DNA of 55,681 nt from Zoogloea sp. (lineage in GTDB: Bacteria; Pseudomonadota; Gammaproteobacteria; Burkholderiales; Rhodocyclaceae). The stretch spans positions 1 through 55,681 of the forward strand of contig NZ_JAQUVG010000009.1 in the NCBI RefSeq assembly GCF_028693495.1, in the 5' to 3' direction. The notes beneath the pieces were generated by a model. That model did not search any database. It saw only the letters and a program-made list of their open reading frames with translations, and was not told the DNA's origin. This document shows positions 1 to 8,338 of this stretch, piece after piece. Position 1 is the stretch's first letter, and every line of letters begins with the position of its first letter. Position numbers and translations under genes: made by a program.

Positions 1-1
1 G

Positions 2-94
2 CTGTATCGGGTGCCGCCCAAGGCCGTGGCCAAGAACCTCGCCGTGCCCATTTCGACGCTGTACCGCTGGGTGCCTGCCTCCGCGCACGCTTAA
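2..94 (+). CDS. C-terminal end of a probable transposon serine resolvase (partial)
   Basis: Thirty codons run in from the window edge to a TAA at 92-94. The residues AVAKNLAVPISTLYRW form a helix-turn-helix of the kind found at the C-terminus of Hin/Tn3-family serine resolvases (pattern: AK-L-V-STLYRW). The stop codon lies within the transposon's terminal inverted repeat (90-127), so the gene belongs to the transposon and reads toward its end. The catalytic domain is outside the window, so the resolvase assignment rests only on the HTH and the transposon context. It could instead be another HTH protein carried by the element. Confidence 0.5.
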   Translation: MYRVPPKAVAKNLAVPISTLYRWVPASAHA

Positions 95-127
95 CGTGCT
101 TTATTATCCGTTTTCTGAAACGACCCC
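90..127 (-). repeat. Tn3-family (Tn21-like) 38-bp terminal inverted repeat
   Basis: Read on the minus strand from 127, the sequence begins GGGGTCGTTTCAGAAAACGG and ends GCACGTTAAG. That is 38 bp long and, against the Tn21/Tn501 subgroup repeat as I recall it, differs at about three positions. It marks the exact outer end of a Tn3-family transposon whose body lies to the left, outside the window. The host bases abutting it are 128-132 (TAGTA), which should be duplicated at the other end of the element if the insertion is intact. Confidence 0.88.
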
Positions 128-1944
128 TAGTAGCTGGCGCTCTTCTGGCGGTCGCGCCCGGCGAGGCGGTAGATGAAGCTGCCCCTGGGGTACAGGCGCA
201 GCTTGCGGTGGCCGGACTCGGTGATGTCGTAGACGCGCTCTTCATCTTTGTATTCGGCGAGGCGGCAGGAGGGGACGAACCAGGCGGTATCGAGCTTGTC
301 GGCGTCCGAAGCGGCGCCGCTGCCCTTGCGGCGGCCGCGGCCGGTGTTGTCGTCGGCGGACTCGCTGTCGTTGGCATCGTCGTTGCCTTCGCTGTCGGTG
401 TCCTCGGTGTCGGTGTCCTCGTCTTCCGCTGCGGCAGCTTTGCCCTTCTTGGGTGCGGGCTTCACCTCGTAGAGGTCATCGGATGCAAAGAAACCGCGGT
501 AACTCAGCAGCGCCTCATACACCGCGCCGAGCTGGTTGATGGACAGCAGCTGGTAGCTGACCCGGCCGCTGCGGCGCCCCCTGCCCTGGCCCCGGGTGAG
601 CGACATGAGGCGGATGATGGTCTGCCAGATGTGGTTGGGGAAGCGCACCTTGCCCAGCAGCGGCAGGGTGCTGTCGTCGAACAGGCGGCTGTCCAGCGGC
701 GCGAGCGCGAAGGTTTCTCGGGCACCGGCCACGGTGCTGCCGCCCGAGCCGAGGGCGTGCTGGGTGGGGCCGCCCAGGCCGGTGCCTTCGGCAACGAGCT
801 TGAAGAGACGGCGCAGGGTGGCGTCGAAGTAGAAGCCGTCGCGGGCGTGGGGCGTGGTGAGCGGCTGCATCTCCAGGTCGCGCAGGCTCTCGAGGCTGTA
901 GCCCTTGAGGTAAATATCGCTCTTGGCGATGGGCACGTAGCCGAGTTCGGGCCGGGCCTCGATGTAGAACATGAAGAGCAGGCGATACACCAGGCGCAGA
1001 CATTCGAGACTGAGGTCGCCAGCGTCGAGCTGGTCCTTTCCACTGAAAAAGCCCTTCTTGGCGTCGGCCGCCTGCTCGCGCAGCTGGCGCGCAGCCTCGT
1101 TGCCGAGGAGTTCGATGGCTTCACGCAGGGCGTACTTGAGGTCTTCGCTGACACCGAAAGCGTGCTTGTGGGCGTTCTCGTCCAGGCTCTCCAGCAGGCT
1201 GTTGCCCTCGCCGGGGGCAAGACAGTCCTTGTGCAACAGCGCGGCGCAAGCCTTGAGGGTGTCGGCGTCCTTACGGTCGAGGATGTCGGCCCAGTTGAAG
1301 CGTAGCGCGCGGTTGTTGGGCCACTTGTAGCGGTCGAGCAGCAGCCATTCGTCCAGCCCGCACAGCAGCACGTAGCGCGGTGGGGTATCGGCACCGAACA
1401 CCACGCCAGAGAGCAGGTCGGCCCAGGTCTCATTGCGCAGGGCTTGGGGCACCGGCTCGCCGCCGTAGTGCAGGCTGAGCAGCTTGTGGTCGAGCAGCTC
1501 CTGGTCTTCGGCGCCAGGCTGGTAGGCGGGGAGGATGGCGAGCTGTGGCAGTTGCAGGTGCCAGAAAGGAAGCGCCTTGCCGGTAGCCAGTTCGTGCACG
1601 GGAGGTAGCTTGCCCGGCACGGCGTGGCCCAGGGCCTGCAGCAGGCCGGCCTGGAGCTGGGTGAAGAGGCGCCAGCGCTCGGCGGCGTCGCCAGCCCGTT
1701 GCATCTGGCTGCGCAGGGCGAACCACTTTTGCGCCCAGGCTTGCAGGCGCCTGTGGGGCCCGCGGTGGCGGTCGCGAGCGGTCTCATCTACCTCGTTGCC
1801 TTGAGCCAATGTTTCGGCGGCCTCCCAGGCGTCGAGCCGGGCCTTGATGTCGCCCTTGAAGACCTCGGCCAGGTAGTGGTGGCTGTAGAACTCGTTTTCG
1901 TTGGTGATGCCGGCGAAGGTTTGAACGGCGTCCAGTACGGGCAT
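127..1944 (-). pseudogene. drmMI: DrmMI-like Eco57I-type DNA adenine methyltransferase, cut by transposon
   Basis: The frame starts at ATG 1944, two bases after the helicase stop (TGA 1949-1947), so the two genes are translationally coupled. It encodes 605 residues and ends in GRDRQKSASY followed by a TAG formed at the transposon junction. In large Eco57I-like methyltransferases the motif REKSASYYTPE opens the SAM-binding catalytic domain, so the break comes exactly where catalysis begins. No NPPY/NPPF motif is present in what remains. Only the N-terminal region survives, including a long acidic low-complexity stretch (about residues 505-550). The order helicase then methyltransferase matches drmD-drmMI of class 1 DISARM. 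As it stands the gene cannot make an active methylase. The family name is likely; the loss of function is read directly from the sequence. Confidence 0.75.
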
Positions 1945-1946
1945 GG

Positions 1947-4895
1947 TCAGGCTCCGGCAGGGCTGGGGTTGCAAACGGCGGCGAGCACCTGAATCCAGGG
2001 CTGCGGCTCGGTGGTGAGGGTGTCTTCCACCCAGCGCCGGTAGTCGTCAAAAACGCGGTGGATATCGCGGCTCTTCTGCTCGAAGCGACCGCGCTTGACG
2101 GTTTCGAGCTGCTTCTCGAGGTCGAGGCTGAGCTGTTCGATTTGGCGGCCCTGCAGGCGCTGCAAGTCGGTCAGCGTGCTTTCGAGGCGCTTGGCGAGTT
2201 CGGCCGAGAAGGCGGCCTGCTGCTTGAGCATGTAGGCGTGCATCGCGCGCACCGCGCCGGGCAAGGCGCTCTGCATGACCTCGGTGGTCGCAGTGAGCTC
2301 CGAGGTATGCCCACGGTTGGGCAAGCCACCCGCTTTGAGGCCAGCGCGGGCGATGAAGGCGTCGAAGGACTCCAGCGTGAAGGGAGCTGAAGCGCCCTGC
2401 CCCACCCGGCTCGCCACCTGCCACTCGACCAGCATGGGCTGGCCCTTGCGGTTGGGGATGAGGCTCATGAGGATGAAGGCCTGCTCGCCGGGCGCGAGCT
2501 TGTGGCTTTGCAGCAGCGGCGCCCGGTGGCGACCGAAATGCGTCAGCACGCGGTCGCCCAGCCATTCGACGATGGGATGCTGGGGCCAGAGGTAGTGCAG
2601 CTTGGGCCAGGTGTCCTGCTCAGCGCGGGCCTGGCGGGCAGTTTCAATCGCATCGGCCATGCGCCGGGGGTCGGCGCACAGGGCGTAGTGGTCGTTGTCG
2701 GCCTGGGCTTCGCGCGGCAACTGGCGCAGGCGGTCTTGCAGGTCAAGCGGCGCGGTGAGCGCGATGACGCGCTCGGCATCCTCGGCGGTCCACTGGCACA
2801 GGGTCTGGCCCTGGTTGAGCAGGGTCAGCGCGGTCTTGGCGTAGTGGAAGTCGCTGTCGAAGAGAGAGGCGGGCTCGGCGATGTTGTCGAGGCTGCTACC
2901 GGCGGCGGGCGTCGCCTCTTCGTCTTCGGTTGCGCTGTTGCCGCTGAAGAGGGTCATCAGCCAGTCGCCGTCATTGTCCGAGTCAGAGGCGACCGCCGCG
3001 TCCATCGTGGCTTCGACCTGTTCGGGGCTGAGGCCTTCGGCCATGAAGTCGGCGACCTTCTCCGCTTCCTTTTCCGGGTCGAAGACGTTGAGAAAGGCCG
3101 AAGGGTCGCCAAGGTTCAAGGTGGCCTGCTCGTCCTTGCGTTCGAGGATTTCCAAGATGCGCAGGTCGCCCTTGATTTTCTCGTTCGCGGCGTCGGTAAA
3201 AAGATAGACGATGTGCGGCTGATGCTTCTGGCCATAGCGGTCGACGCGGCCGTTGCGCTGCTGGAAGACCATCAGCGACCAGGGCAGGTCGAAGTGCACC
3301 AGACGGTGGCAGAAGTAGTGCAGGTTGAGGCCTTCGCTGGCGACGTCCGAACACAAGAGGATGCGCAGCGGGTCGTCCAGGCGACCGAAGCGGTCGACCA
3401 GCTCCTGCTGCTCCGTGTCGGCCATCTGGCCGTGCAACACCTCAATCTGATTGGGCTTGAGCTTGAGGTCGGCGCTGAGGTGCTCGCGTAGCCAGCGCAG
3501 GGTCTCGATGCGCTCGGAAAAGATGACCAGGCGGTCTTCGGCGTGCTTGACCTGCCAGCTGAACTCGGCTGACTGCAGGTGCTGCTTGAGACGCTGGTAC
3601 TTGCTGAACTGGGTTGCCGCCGGGTCGGTGGCGAGAGGGGTGAGCGTCTCTTCAAAGTAGCGCAGGGATTCGACCTCAGTCGCCTCCTCTTGCGTCGGAC
3701 TGCTCTTGCCCTGCAGCAGGGCCATGCGCTTGCGCGTGGATTCCATCGCGGCCGCCGGGCTGGAGAACAGCGCCTTCTGCATCGCGATACGCTGGAGCTC
3801 CTGCTGCTTGCCGGCCCGGTGCTCACCGCCCTGAGTGAAGGGAATCTCCAGCAGCGCGCGGTAGGCGGCTTCCTCCTGCGCCGTGGCGGGCGTGCGCAGG
3901 CAGTTGGTAACGCGCTCCTGGAAGTCGGCGCTAACCTGGTCGCGGATGTCCTTCTTGAAGCGGCGGATGACCAGGCCCTTGCTGCGGAAGTCGTCAGGCG
4001 TGTAGTCGTCGGGGTCGGAGATGGCCGTGGGGTCGAGCAGGCTCATCAGTGAGGCGAAGCTGCGCGCCGAGCCGTCGTGCGGCGTAGCCGAAAGCAGCAT
4101 GAGGGTGTCCGAGCGGGTGGCCAGCAGCTTCGCCAGCCGCGCGCGGCGCGAGAGCCCCGACTCGCCTAACCGGGCGGCGACGTTGTGGCATTCGTCGATG
4201 ACGATGATGTCCCACCAGGCGTTCTCGAGATAGTTGCGGTACTCGAGGTTGCTCTTGAGGGTATCGATGGAGATGATGCTGCGGTCGAAGTAGTTGAACG
4301 GGTTATGGTTGGCGGGGATGCGGTTGCGCACGCGAGCCAGGCCTACCGAGTCCAAACGCACCAGCGGGATGGAGAAGCGGCTCCACCACTCCTTCTGGAA
4401 CTGCGTGAGCATCGCCTTTTGCGTGACCACCAGGATGCGCTTTCCCCTGCCCCGCTGAATCAGCTCGGTCGCGAGCACGCCCGCTTCCAGCGTCTTGCCC
4501 AGACCGACCGCATCGGCAATCAGGATGCGCGAGCGCGGCTGACGCAGCGCCTGCAGCGCCGGGTCGAGCTGATAGGGCACCAGGTTCATCACCCCGCGGT
4601 GGCCCAGATGGACCTTGTCGTCGTTGGCGACGTTGCGCCGGCGCAGACTCTCCAGATACAGGATGCTGGCGTTGTAGGCGGGGGTGTCGTCGGGGATGAG
4701 CTCGGTCTTCTCCGGGTCGAGGACGTGAATCTCGTCCTCTAGGACGGTGAGGAACAGGGCCGACTGGCTGCGAACCAGCTCTGAGATGCCGTCGCAGGTA
4801 AGAAGCCAGCCACCGTCGGTGGCGGGGTCGATACGACGGACGAGCCATTCTTCGTCGCGGATGACGACGCGGGAGCCGGGGGCAAAAGGAAGCAT
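1947..4895 (-). CDS. drmD: SNF2-family helicase, DrmD-like (DISARM defence)
   Basis: A full-length 982-residue superfamily 2 helicase. Visible motifs are Walker A GLGKT (131-135) within ADAVGLGKTLEAG, motif II DECH (234-237), motif III SATPHDG (269-275) and motif VI QQRNGRVDRYGQ (around 545-556). The long tail after the helicase core, partly coiled-coil-like (RLQGRQIEQLSLDLEKQLE), is typical of DISARM DrmD and related defence helicases. In class 1 DISARM this ATPase works with an adenine methylase and DrmA/B/C to restrict incoming phage DNA. Here it is intact, but its partner methylase is broken and drmA, drmB and drmC are not in the window. Alternative: a helicase of another SNF2/Eco57I defence cassette. 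Confidence 0.75.
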   Translation of the reverse strand: MLPFAPGSRVVIRDEEWLVRRIDPATDGGWLLTCDGISELVRSQSALFLTVLEDEIHVLDPEKTELIPDDTPAYNASILYLESLRRRNVANDDKVHLGHRGVMNLVPYQLDPALQALRQPRSRILIADAVGLGKTLEAGVLATELIQRGRGKRILVVTQKAMLTQFQKEWWSRFSIPLVRLDSVGLARVRNRIPANHNPFNYFDRSIISIDTLKSNLEYRNYLENAWWDIIVIDECHNVAARLGESGLSRRARLAKLLATRSDTLMLLSATPHDGSARSFASLMSLLDPTAISDPDDYTPDDFRSKGLVIRRFKKDIRDQVSADFQERVTNCLRTPATAQEEAAYRALLEIPFTQGGEHRAGKQQELQRIAMQKALFSSPAAAMESTRKRMALLQGKSSPTQEEATEVESLRYFEETLTPLATDPAATQFSKYQRLKQHLQSAEFSWQVKHAEDRLVIFSERIETLRWLREHLSADLKLKPNQIEVLHGQMADTEQQELVDRFGRLDDPLRILLCSDVASEGLNLHYFCHRLVHFDLPWSLMVFQQRNGRVDRYGQKHQPHIVYLFTDAANEKIKGDLRILEILERKDEQATLNLGDPSAFLNVFDPEKEAEKVADFMAEGLSPEQVEATMDAAVASDSDNDGDWLMTLFSGNSATEDEEATPAAGSSLDNIAEPASLFDSDFHYAKTALTLLNQGQTLCQWTAEDAERVIALTAPLDLQDRLRQLPREAQADNDHYALCADPRRMADAIETARQARAEQDTWPKLHYLWPQHPIVEWLGDRVLTHFGRHRAPLLQSHKLAPGEQAFILMSLIPNRKGQPMLVEWQVASRVGQGASAPFTLESFDAFIARAGLKAGGLPNRGHTSELTATTEVMQSALPGAVRAMHAYMLKQQAAFSAELAKRLESTLTDLQRLQGRQIEQLSLDLEKQLETVKRGRFEQKSRDIHRVFDDYRRWVEDTLTTEPQPWIQVLAAVCNPSPAGA

Positions 4896-4972
4896 CAGCA
4901 GATTCGACTGGTTATGAGAAGTGCTTACGGGAAGCCGCGGAGATTATCGCAGATGCGCGATAAGGCACGGCA

Positions 4973-6343
4973 GCCGGCATGCGGGTCCGCACCGGGCGGT
5001 TCGAGATCTTGAGCAGACGGTTACTGTTGCGCCACCAGCGTCGGTTGTTCGCCGCCACTTGTCGCGCCACGTCTTCCTTCGCACCTAATGCCTTGAGTTC
5101 GCGGTAGATCGTCCCCGGCCGTCTCCAGTGCTTGAGCTGTATGGCCCGCAATCGGTGGCGCAGCCACTCGTCCAGCCTCAGCCAAACTGCGGGCGTTTGC
5201 GCTAGTCCGAAGTACACCTTCCATCCAAGCAGATAGGGCCGGATTTTCTCTACGACTTGCCCCATGCTGCATCCCCCTGAGCGCCTTGTGGGCCACTGCA
5301 CATTTGACTTCTTTGCCCCTGGCCACCCACAGCGCATACCCCAGGAACTTCCGCCCAAAAGCACTGGCCACCGCGCTCTTCGCTTCGTTGATCTGAAGCC
5401 GCAGCTTGGCGTACAGCGTCCTGAGCAGCGCCATCACCCGTTCGCCAGCCTTTCGGCTGACCACGTAGACGTTGCAGTCGTCGGCGTAGCGCGCGAAGCT
5501 GTAGCCTCGCGTATCAAGCGCCTTGTCCACCTCGTCGAGCAGCACGTTGGCCAGCAGCGGGGATAGCGGTCCGCCTTGCGGCGTTCCCAGGTGGCGCTCG
5601 ATCACCACCCCGCCATCCATGATCCCGGCGTTCAGGTATGCACGAACCAGCCGGATCACTCCGGCGTCATCGATGCGTCGCTTGAGCCTGTCGATCAGGA
5701 TGTCGTGGTTGACCCGGTCGAAGAACTTCTCCAGGTCCACGTCCACCACCACGCGCTTGCCCGACTGCACGTAGCTACGCGCGGCCTTGACCGCGTCGTG
5801 CGCCCGCCTGCCGGGACGGAACCCATGGCTGTGTTCGCTGAAAGTGGGGTCGATCAGGGGTTGCAGCACTTGCAACAGTGCCTGCTGGATCAGCCGATCC
5901 AGCGCCGTCGGGATGCCCAGCTCACGCTGGCTACCGTCCGGCTTGGGAATCATGACCTTGCGTACCGGACTCGGCCGGTAGCACCCCTGCAACAGCGCCT
6001 CACGAATGTCGGGCCAGCGCGTGCGCAGCAGATCGGCGGTCTGCTCGATGTCGAGCCCATCCGCCCCGGCCGCACCCTTGTTGGCCTTGACCCGTTTCCA
6101 GGCCGCTTGCAGGTTCTGTCTCGTCAGCGCCGCTTCCAGCAGGCCACCGGTGCCCGCCTTCGGCCTTGCCGACCCTGTGTCCGGGTCTTCACTCGGCGGG
6201 CCGCTGGCTTCGTCGCTGATGAGATCACGCACGGCTTCACCGGACGCTTCCCCCACCCTCACGCAGTTGCGCTTCACTTCACTCACTGTGACCAGCTCGT
6301 GGCGGGACTTGCACCCGCAGGCGTGCGCCCATGCTGGGCGCAC
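4973..6343 (-). mobile_element. Degenerate group II intron (bacterial class C-like) at tRNA-Ser terminator
   Basis: On the minus strand the element begins GTGCGCCCAGCATGGGCGCAC at 6343, a 5' hairpin, directly after the T-run of the tRNA-Ser terminator. Insertion just behind a terminator hairpin is the hallmark of group IIC introns. A reverse transcriptase gene follows, then a recognisable domain V arm (CCGCCCGGTGCGGACCCGCA, about 5000-4980). The expected distal strand of domain V and all of domain VI are missing: the sequence departs from the family pattern near 4973. The ORF is also frameshifted. The intron is therefore probably dead. The 3' boundary is approximate. Confidence 0.72.
5004..6160 (-). 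pseudogene. ltrA: Group II intron reverse transcriptase/maturase, frameshifted
   Basis: The frame from about 6160 carries the RT domain: LLEAALTRQNLQAAWKRVKANKG, RELGIPTALDRLIQQ, HGFRPGRRAHDA, TPQGGPLSPLLANV and the catalytic YADD within FARYADDCNVYV. After AVAHKALR (about 5273) this frame becomes nonsense. The maturase domain (MGQVVEKIRPYLLGW, ..HRLRAIQLKHWRRPGTIYREL.., NNRRWWRNSNRLL) continues in another frame down to about 5004. Relatives carry some 15-20 extra residues between the halves, so a small frame-changing deletion is likely. The usual C-terminal end is also missing, with the frame running directly into domain V. The upstream start is undefined because the frame stays open through intron domain I. 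Confidence 0.85.
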
Positions 6344-6374
6344 AAACAAAAAAGCCCTGAATAATCAGGGCTTT
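6344..6374 (-). terminator. Rho-independent terminator after tRNA-Ser
   Basis: A 10-bp perfect stem (6351-6360 with 6365-6374, loop ATAA) is followed on the minus strand by a T-rich run, TTTTTTGTTT. It lies 13 bp beyond the tRNA-Ser 3' end and is the landing site of the group II intron. Confidence 0.85.
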
Positions 6375-6386
6375 CGTGTTTTTTCT

Positions 6387-6480
6387 TGGCGGAGAGTGAG
6401 GGATTCGAACCCTCGATGCAAGTTTTAGCTCGCATGCTCCCTTAGCAGGGGAGTGCCTTCGACCTCTCGGCCAACTCTCC
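6387..6480 (-). tRNA. tRNA-Ser (anticodon GCU)
   Basis: Read on the minus strand, the gene runs from GGAGAGTTGGCCGAGAGGTC to ACTCTCCGCCA. The acceptor stem GGAGAGT pairs with ACTCTCC, the anticodon loop is CTGCTAA, a long variable arm marks a class II tRNA, and the T arm reads GGGTTCGAATCCC. The 3' CCA is encoded. Total 94 nt. It follows lysC on the same strand. Confidence 0.97.
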
Positions 6481-6532
6481 TCCGCAAGAGCTGCGCATTT
6501 TAGACAACGCTCAGCCCATTGTCAAAAATAAT

Positions 6533-7756
6533 TTACGCTTGATCGAGGCCAAAGGCGCGGTGCAGAACACGGACGGCCAACTCCAGGTACTTCTCGTCGA
6601 TGGCAACGGAGATCTTGATCTCGGAAGTGGAGATCATCTGGATGTTGATGCCTTCCTCGGCCAGGGTCCGGAACATGCGGGAGGCCACGCCCGGGTGGGA
6701 GCGCATGCCGACGCCGACGATGGAGACCTTGGCCATGGTGCGGTCGCCCTCGATGGCGCGGGCGCCGATGTGGCCCTGCACGCCTTCAAGGATCTTGATG
6801 GCCTTCTCGTAGTCAGGACGATTGACGGTAAACGAGAAGTCGGTGGTGCCATCATGGCCGACGTTCTGGATGATCATGTCCACATCGACGTTGGCGTCCG
6901 CCACGGGACCGAGGATCTGATAGGCGATGCCCGGCTTGTCGGGAACGCCCAGCACGGTGATCTTGGCTTCGTCGCGGTTGAATGCAATGCCGGAGATGAT
7001 CGGCTGTTCCATGTTCTTGTCTTCCTCTACGGTAATCAGGGTGCCCTCACCTTCCTCCTGGAAGCTGGAGAGAACACGAAGCTTCACTTTGTACTTGCCG
7101 GCAAATTCCACCGAGCGGATCTGCAGCACCTTGGAGCCGAGGCTGGCCATTTCCAGCATCTCTTCAAAGGTGATGGTGTCCAGCTTGCGGGCTTCCGGAA
7201 CAACCCGGGGGTCGGTGGTGTACACGCCATCCACGTCGGTATAGATCTGGCACTCATCTGCCTTGATCGCCGCGGCCAGGGCTACGCCTGTGGTGTCCGA
7301 GCCACCCCGGCCAAGTGTGGTGATGTTGCCGGCGTCGTCGACACCCTGGAAACCCGCCACAACGACAACGGAACCCGCATCCAGGTCACGAAGGATGTTT
7401 GCACCATCGATGTCCAGGATGCGGGCTTTGGTGAAGGCGTTGTCGGTGAGGATGCGCACCTGACCACCCGTGTAGCTGCGCGCCTTGACGCCCATCTCCT
7501 CCAGAGCCATGCACAGGAGACCGATGGTGACCTGCTCGCCGGTGGAAATCACCACGTCGAGCTCACGGGGGCTGGGGGCCGGACTGATTTCCTTGGCCAG
7601 AGCAATCAGACGGTTGGTCTCGCCGCTCATCGCGGACAGGACGATCACCATCTTGTGCCCTTGGGCGTGGAACTTCGCGACCCGCTTGGCCACGTTCTTG
7701 ATCCGTTCTGGATTGCCGACGGAAGTGCCGCCGTACTTCTGAACTATGAGCGCCAT
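6533..7756 (-). CDS. lysC: Aspartate kinase
   Basis: A 407-residue aspartokinase, which phosphorylates L-aspartate as the first step of lysine, threonine, methionine and diaminopimelate synthesis. The N-terminus [14 protein letters not shown] is the kinase signature. [16 protein letters not shown] contributes to the active site. Two C-terminal ACT domains (around [13 protein letters not shown] and [15 protein letters not shown]) provide allosteric control by lysine and/or threonine. Length and architecture are those of class II aspartokinases, which may also produce a shorter beta subunit from an internal start. The start chosen is ATG 7756, directly at [10 protein letters not shown]; an in-frame upstream extension has no conserved sequence. 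The tRNA-Ser gene lies 52 bp downstream. Confidence 0.97.
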   Translation of the reverse strand: MALIVQKYGGTSVGNPERIKNVAKRVAKFHAQGHKMVIVLSAMSGETNRLIALAKEISPAPSPRELDVVISTGEQVTIGLLCMALEEMGVKARSYTGGQVRILTDNAFTKARILDIDGANILRDLDAGSVVVVAGFQGVDDAGNITTLGRGGSDTTGVALAAAIKADECQIYTDVDGVYTTDPRVVPEARKLDTITFEEMLEMASLGSKVLQIRSVEFAGKYKVKLRVLSSFQEEGEGTLITVEEDKNMEQPIISGIAFNRDEAKITVLGVPDKPGIAYQILGPVADANVDVDMIIQNVGHDGTTDFSFTVNRPDYEKAIKILEGVQGHIGARAIEGDRTMAKVSIVGVGMRSHPGVASRMFRTLAEEGINIQMISTSEIKISVAIDEKYLELAVRVLHRAFGLDQA

Positions 7757-7903
7757 CTTGACTTCTAAGAAGGTGTGATGTGGAAAGCTCATGATCTTAT
7801 CGGATTACGGTCTTGCGTGCAGCAAGTCGCACTGACAAATGCCGTCCGTGCTTCATGTCACGGGGACGACATGTGGAAAACCCTAATCAATGCAAATATG
7901 TCG

Positions 7904-7933
7904 TTGTATCCGTAGAGCGTACTGATCTATACT
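7904..7933 (+). promoter_or_regulatory. Candidate sigma-70 promoter for the XRE gene
   Basis: TTGTAT (7904-7909) and TATACT (7928-7933) are separated by 18 bp, giving a predicted start near 7940. This is the best promoter-like pair in the gap between lysC and the small regulator gene. Confidence 0.5.
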
Positions 7934-7941
7934 TTCCGACA

Positions 7942-7957
7942 TATAACGAAAGTTATA
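7942..7957. promoter_or_regulatory. Palindrome TATAACGAAAGTTATA, candidate operator
   Basis: A perfect 6-bp inverted repeat (TATAAC / GTTATA, spacer GAAA) placed just after the predicted start site of the XRE gene. A bound repressor here would block transcription, which would suit autoregulation by the downstream HTH protein. The binding protein is inferred. Confidence 0.45.
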
Positions 7958-8019
7958 CAAAACAGCAGCTAGTCTGTTGTTAAGACTGACAGAGTGACGA
8001 CCCCCTAGAGGATTGCAAA

Positions 8020-8322
8020 ATGAAAACGACCGAAAAAGTTGATGTCCGCGAAATCCGCCGCAAGCTTGGCCTGAACCAGTCCCAGTTCTGGTCCAAGATC
8101 GGTGTCACCCAGAGCGGCGGCTCCCGCTACGAAAGCGGCCGCAACATCCCCCGCCCCGTGCAGGCCCTGCTGCGCCTCGTGCATATTGAGCAGGTGGATA
8201 TCAGCAAGATCAAGAAGGATGACGTGGAAGTGGTCGAGTACCTGAAAGCCACCAACCCTGAGCTCTTCAAGACCCTCAAGAAGGAAGCTCGCGCAAAGAA
8301 GAAGGAACGCGTGGCCCATTAA
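8020..8322 (+). CDS. Small XRE-family helix-turn-helix regulator
   Basis: A 100-residue protein. Residues about 9-45 (VREIRRKLGLNQSQFWSKIGVTQSGGSRYESGRNIP) form an XRE-type HTH with the usual LNQSQF and YESGR landmarks. The C-terminus is lysine-rich (KKEARAKKKERVAH). A ribosome site AGAGGA lies 8 bases before ATG 8020. The gene stands alone, with its own promoter, palindrome and terminator, so autoregulation is plausible. Its target genes are unknown. It resembles short HTH proteins common in Rhodocyclales and Burkholderiales. Confidence 0.85.
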   Translation: MKTTEKVDVREIRRKLGLNQSQFWSKIGVTQSGGSRYESGRNIPRPVQALLRLVHIEQVDISKIKKDDVEVVEYLKATNPELFKTLKKEARAKKKERVAH

Positions 8323-8338
8323 AGAGTGGATCCACGCG

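Larger units (their letters stand above)
1..127. mobile_element. End of a Tn3-family transposon inserted in a methyltransferase gene
   Basis: Only the last 127 bases of the element are inside the window: a resolvase-like gene tail and the terminal repeat. The insertion point falls inside a tyrosine codon of the neighbouring methyltransferase gene. The left arm, transposase and any cargo cannot be seen. Confidence 0.85.

Noticed and set aside
2502-3491. Open frame antisense to the DrmD-like helicase
   Set aside because: Helicase motifs fix the coding strand.
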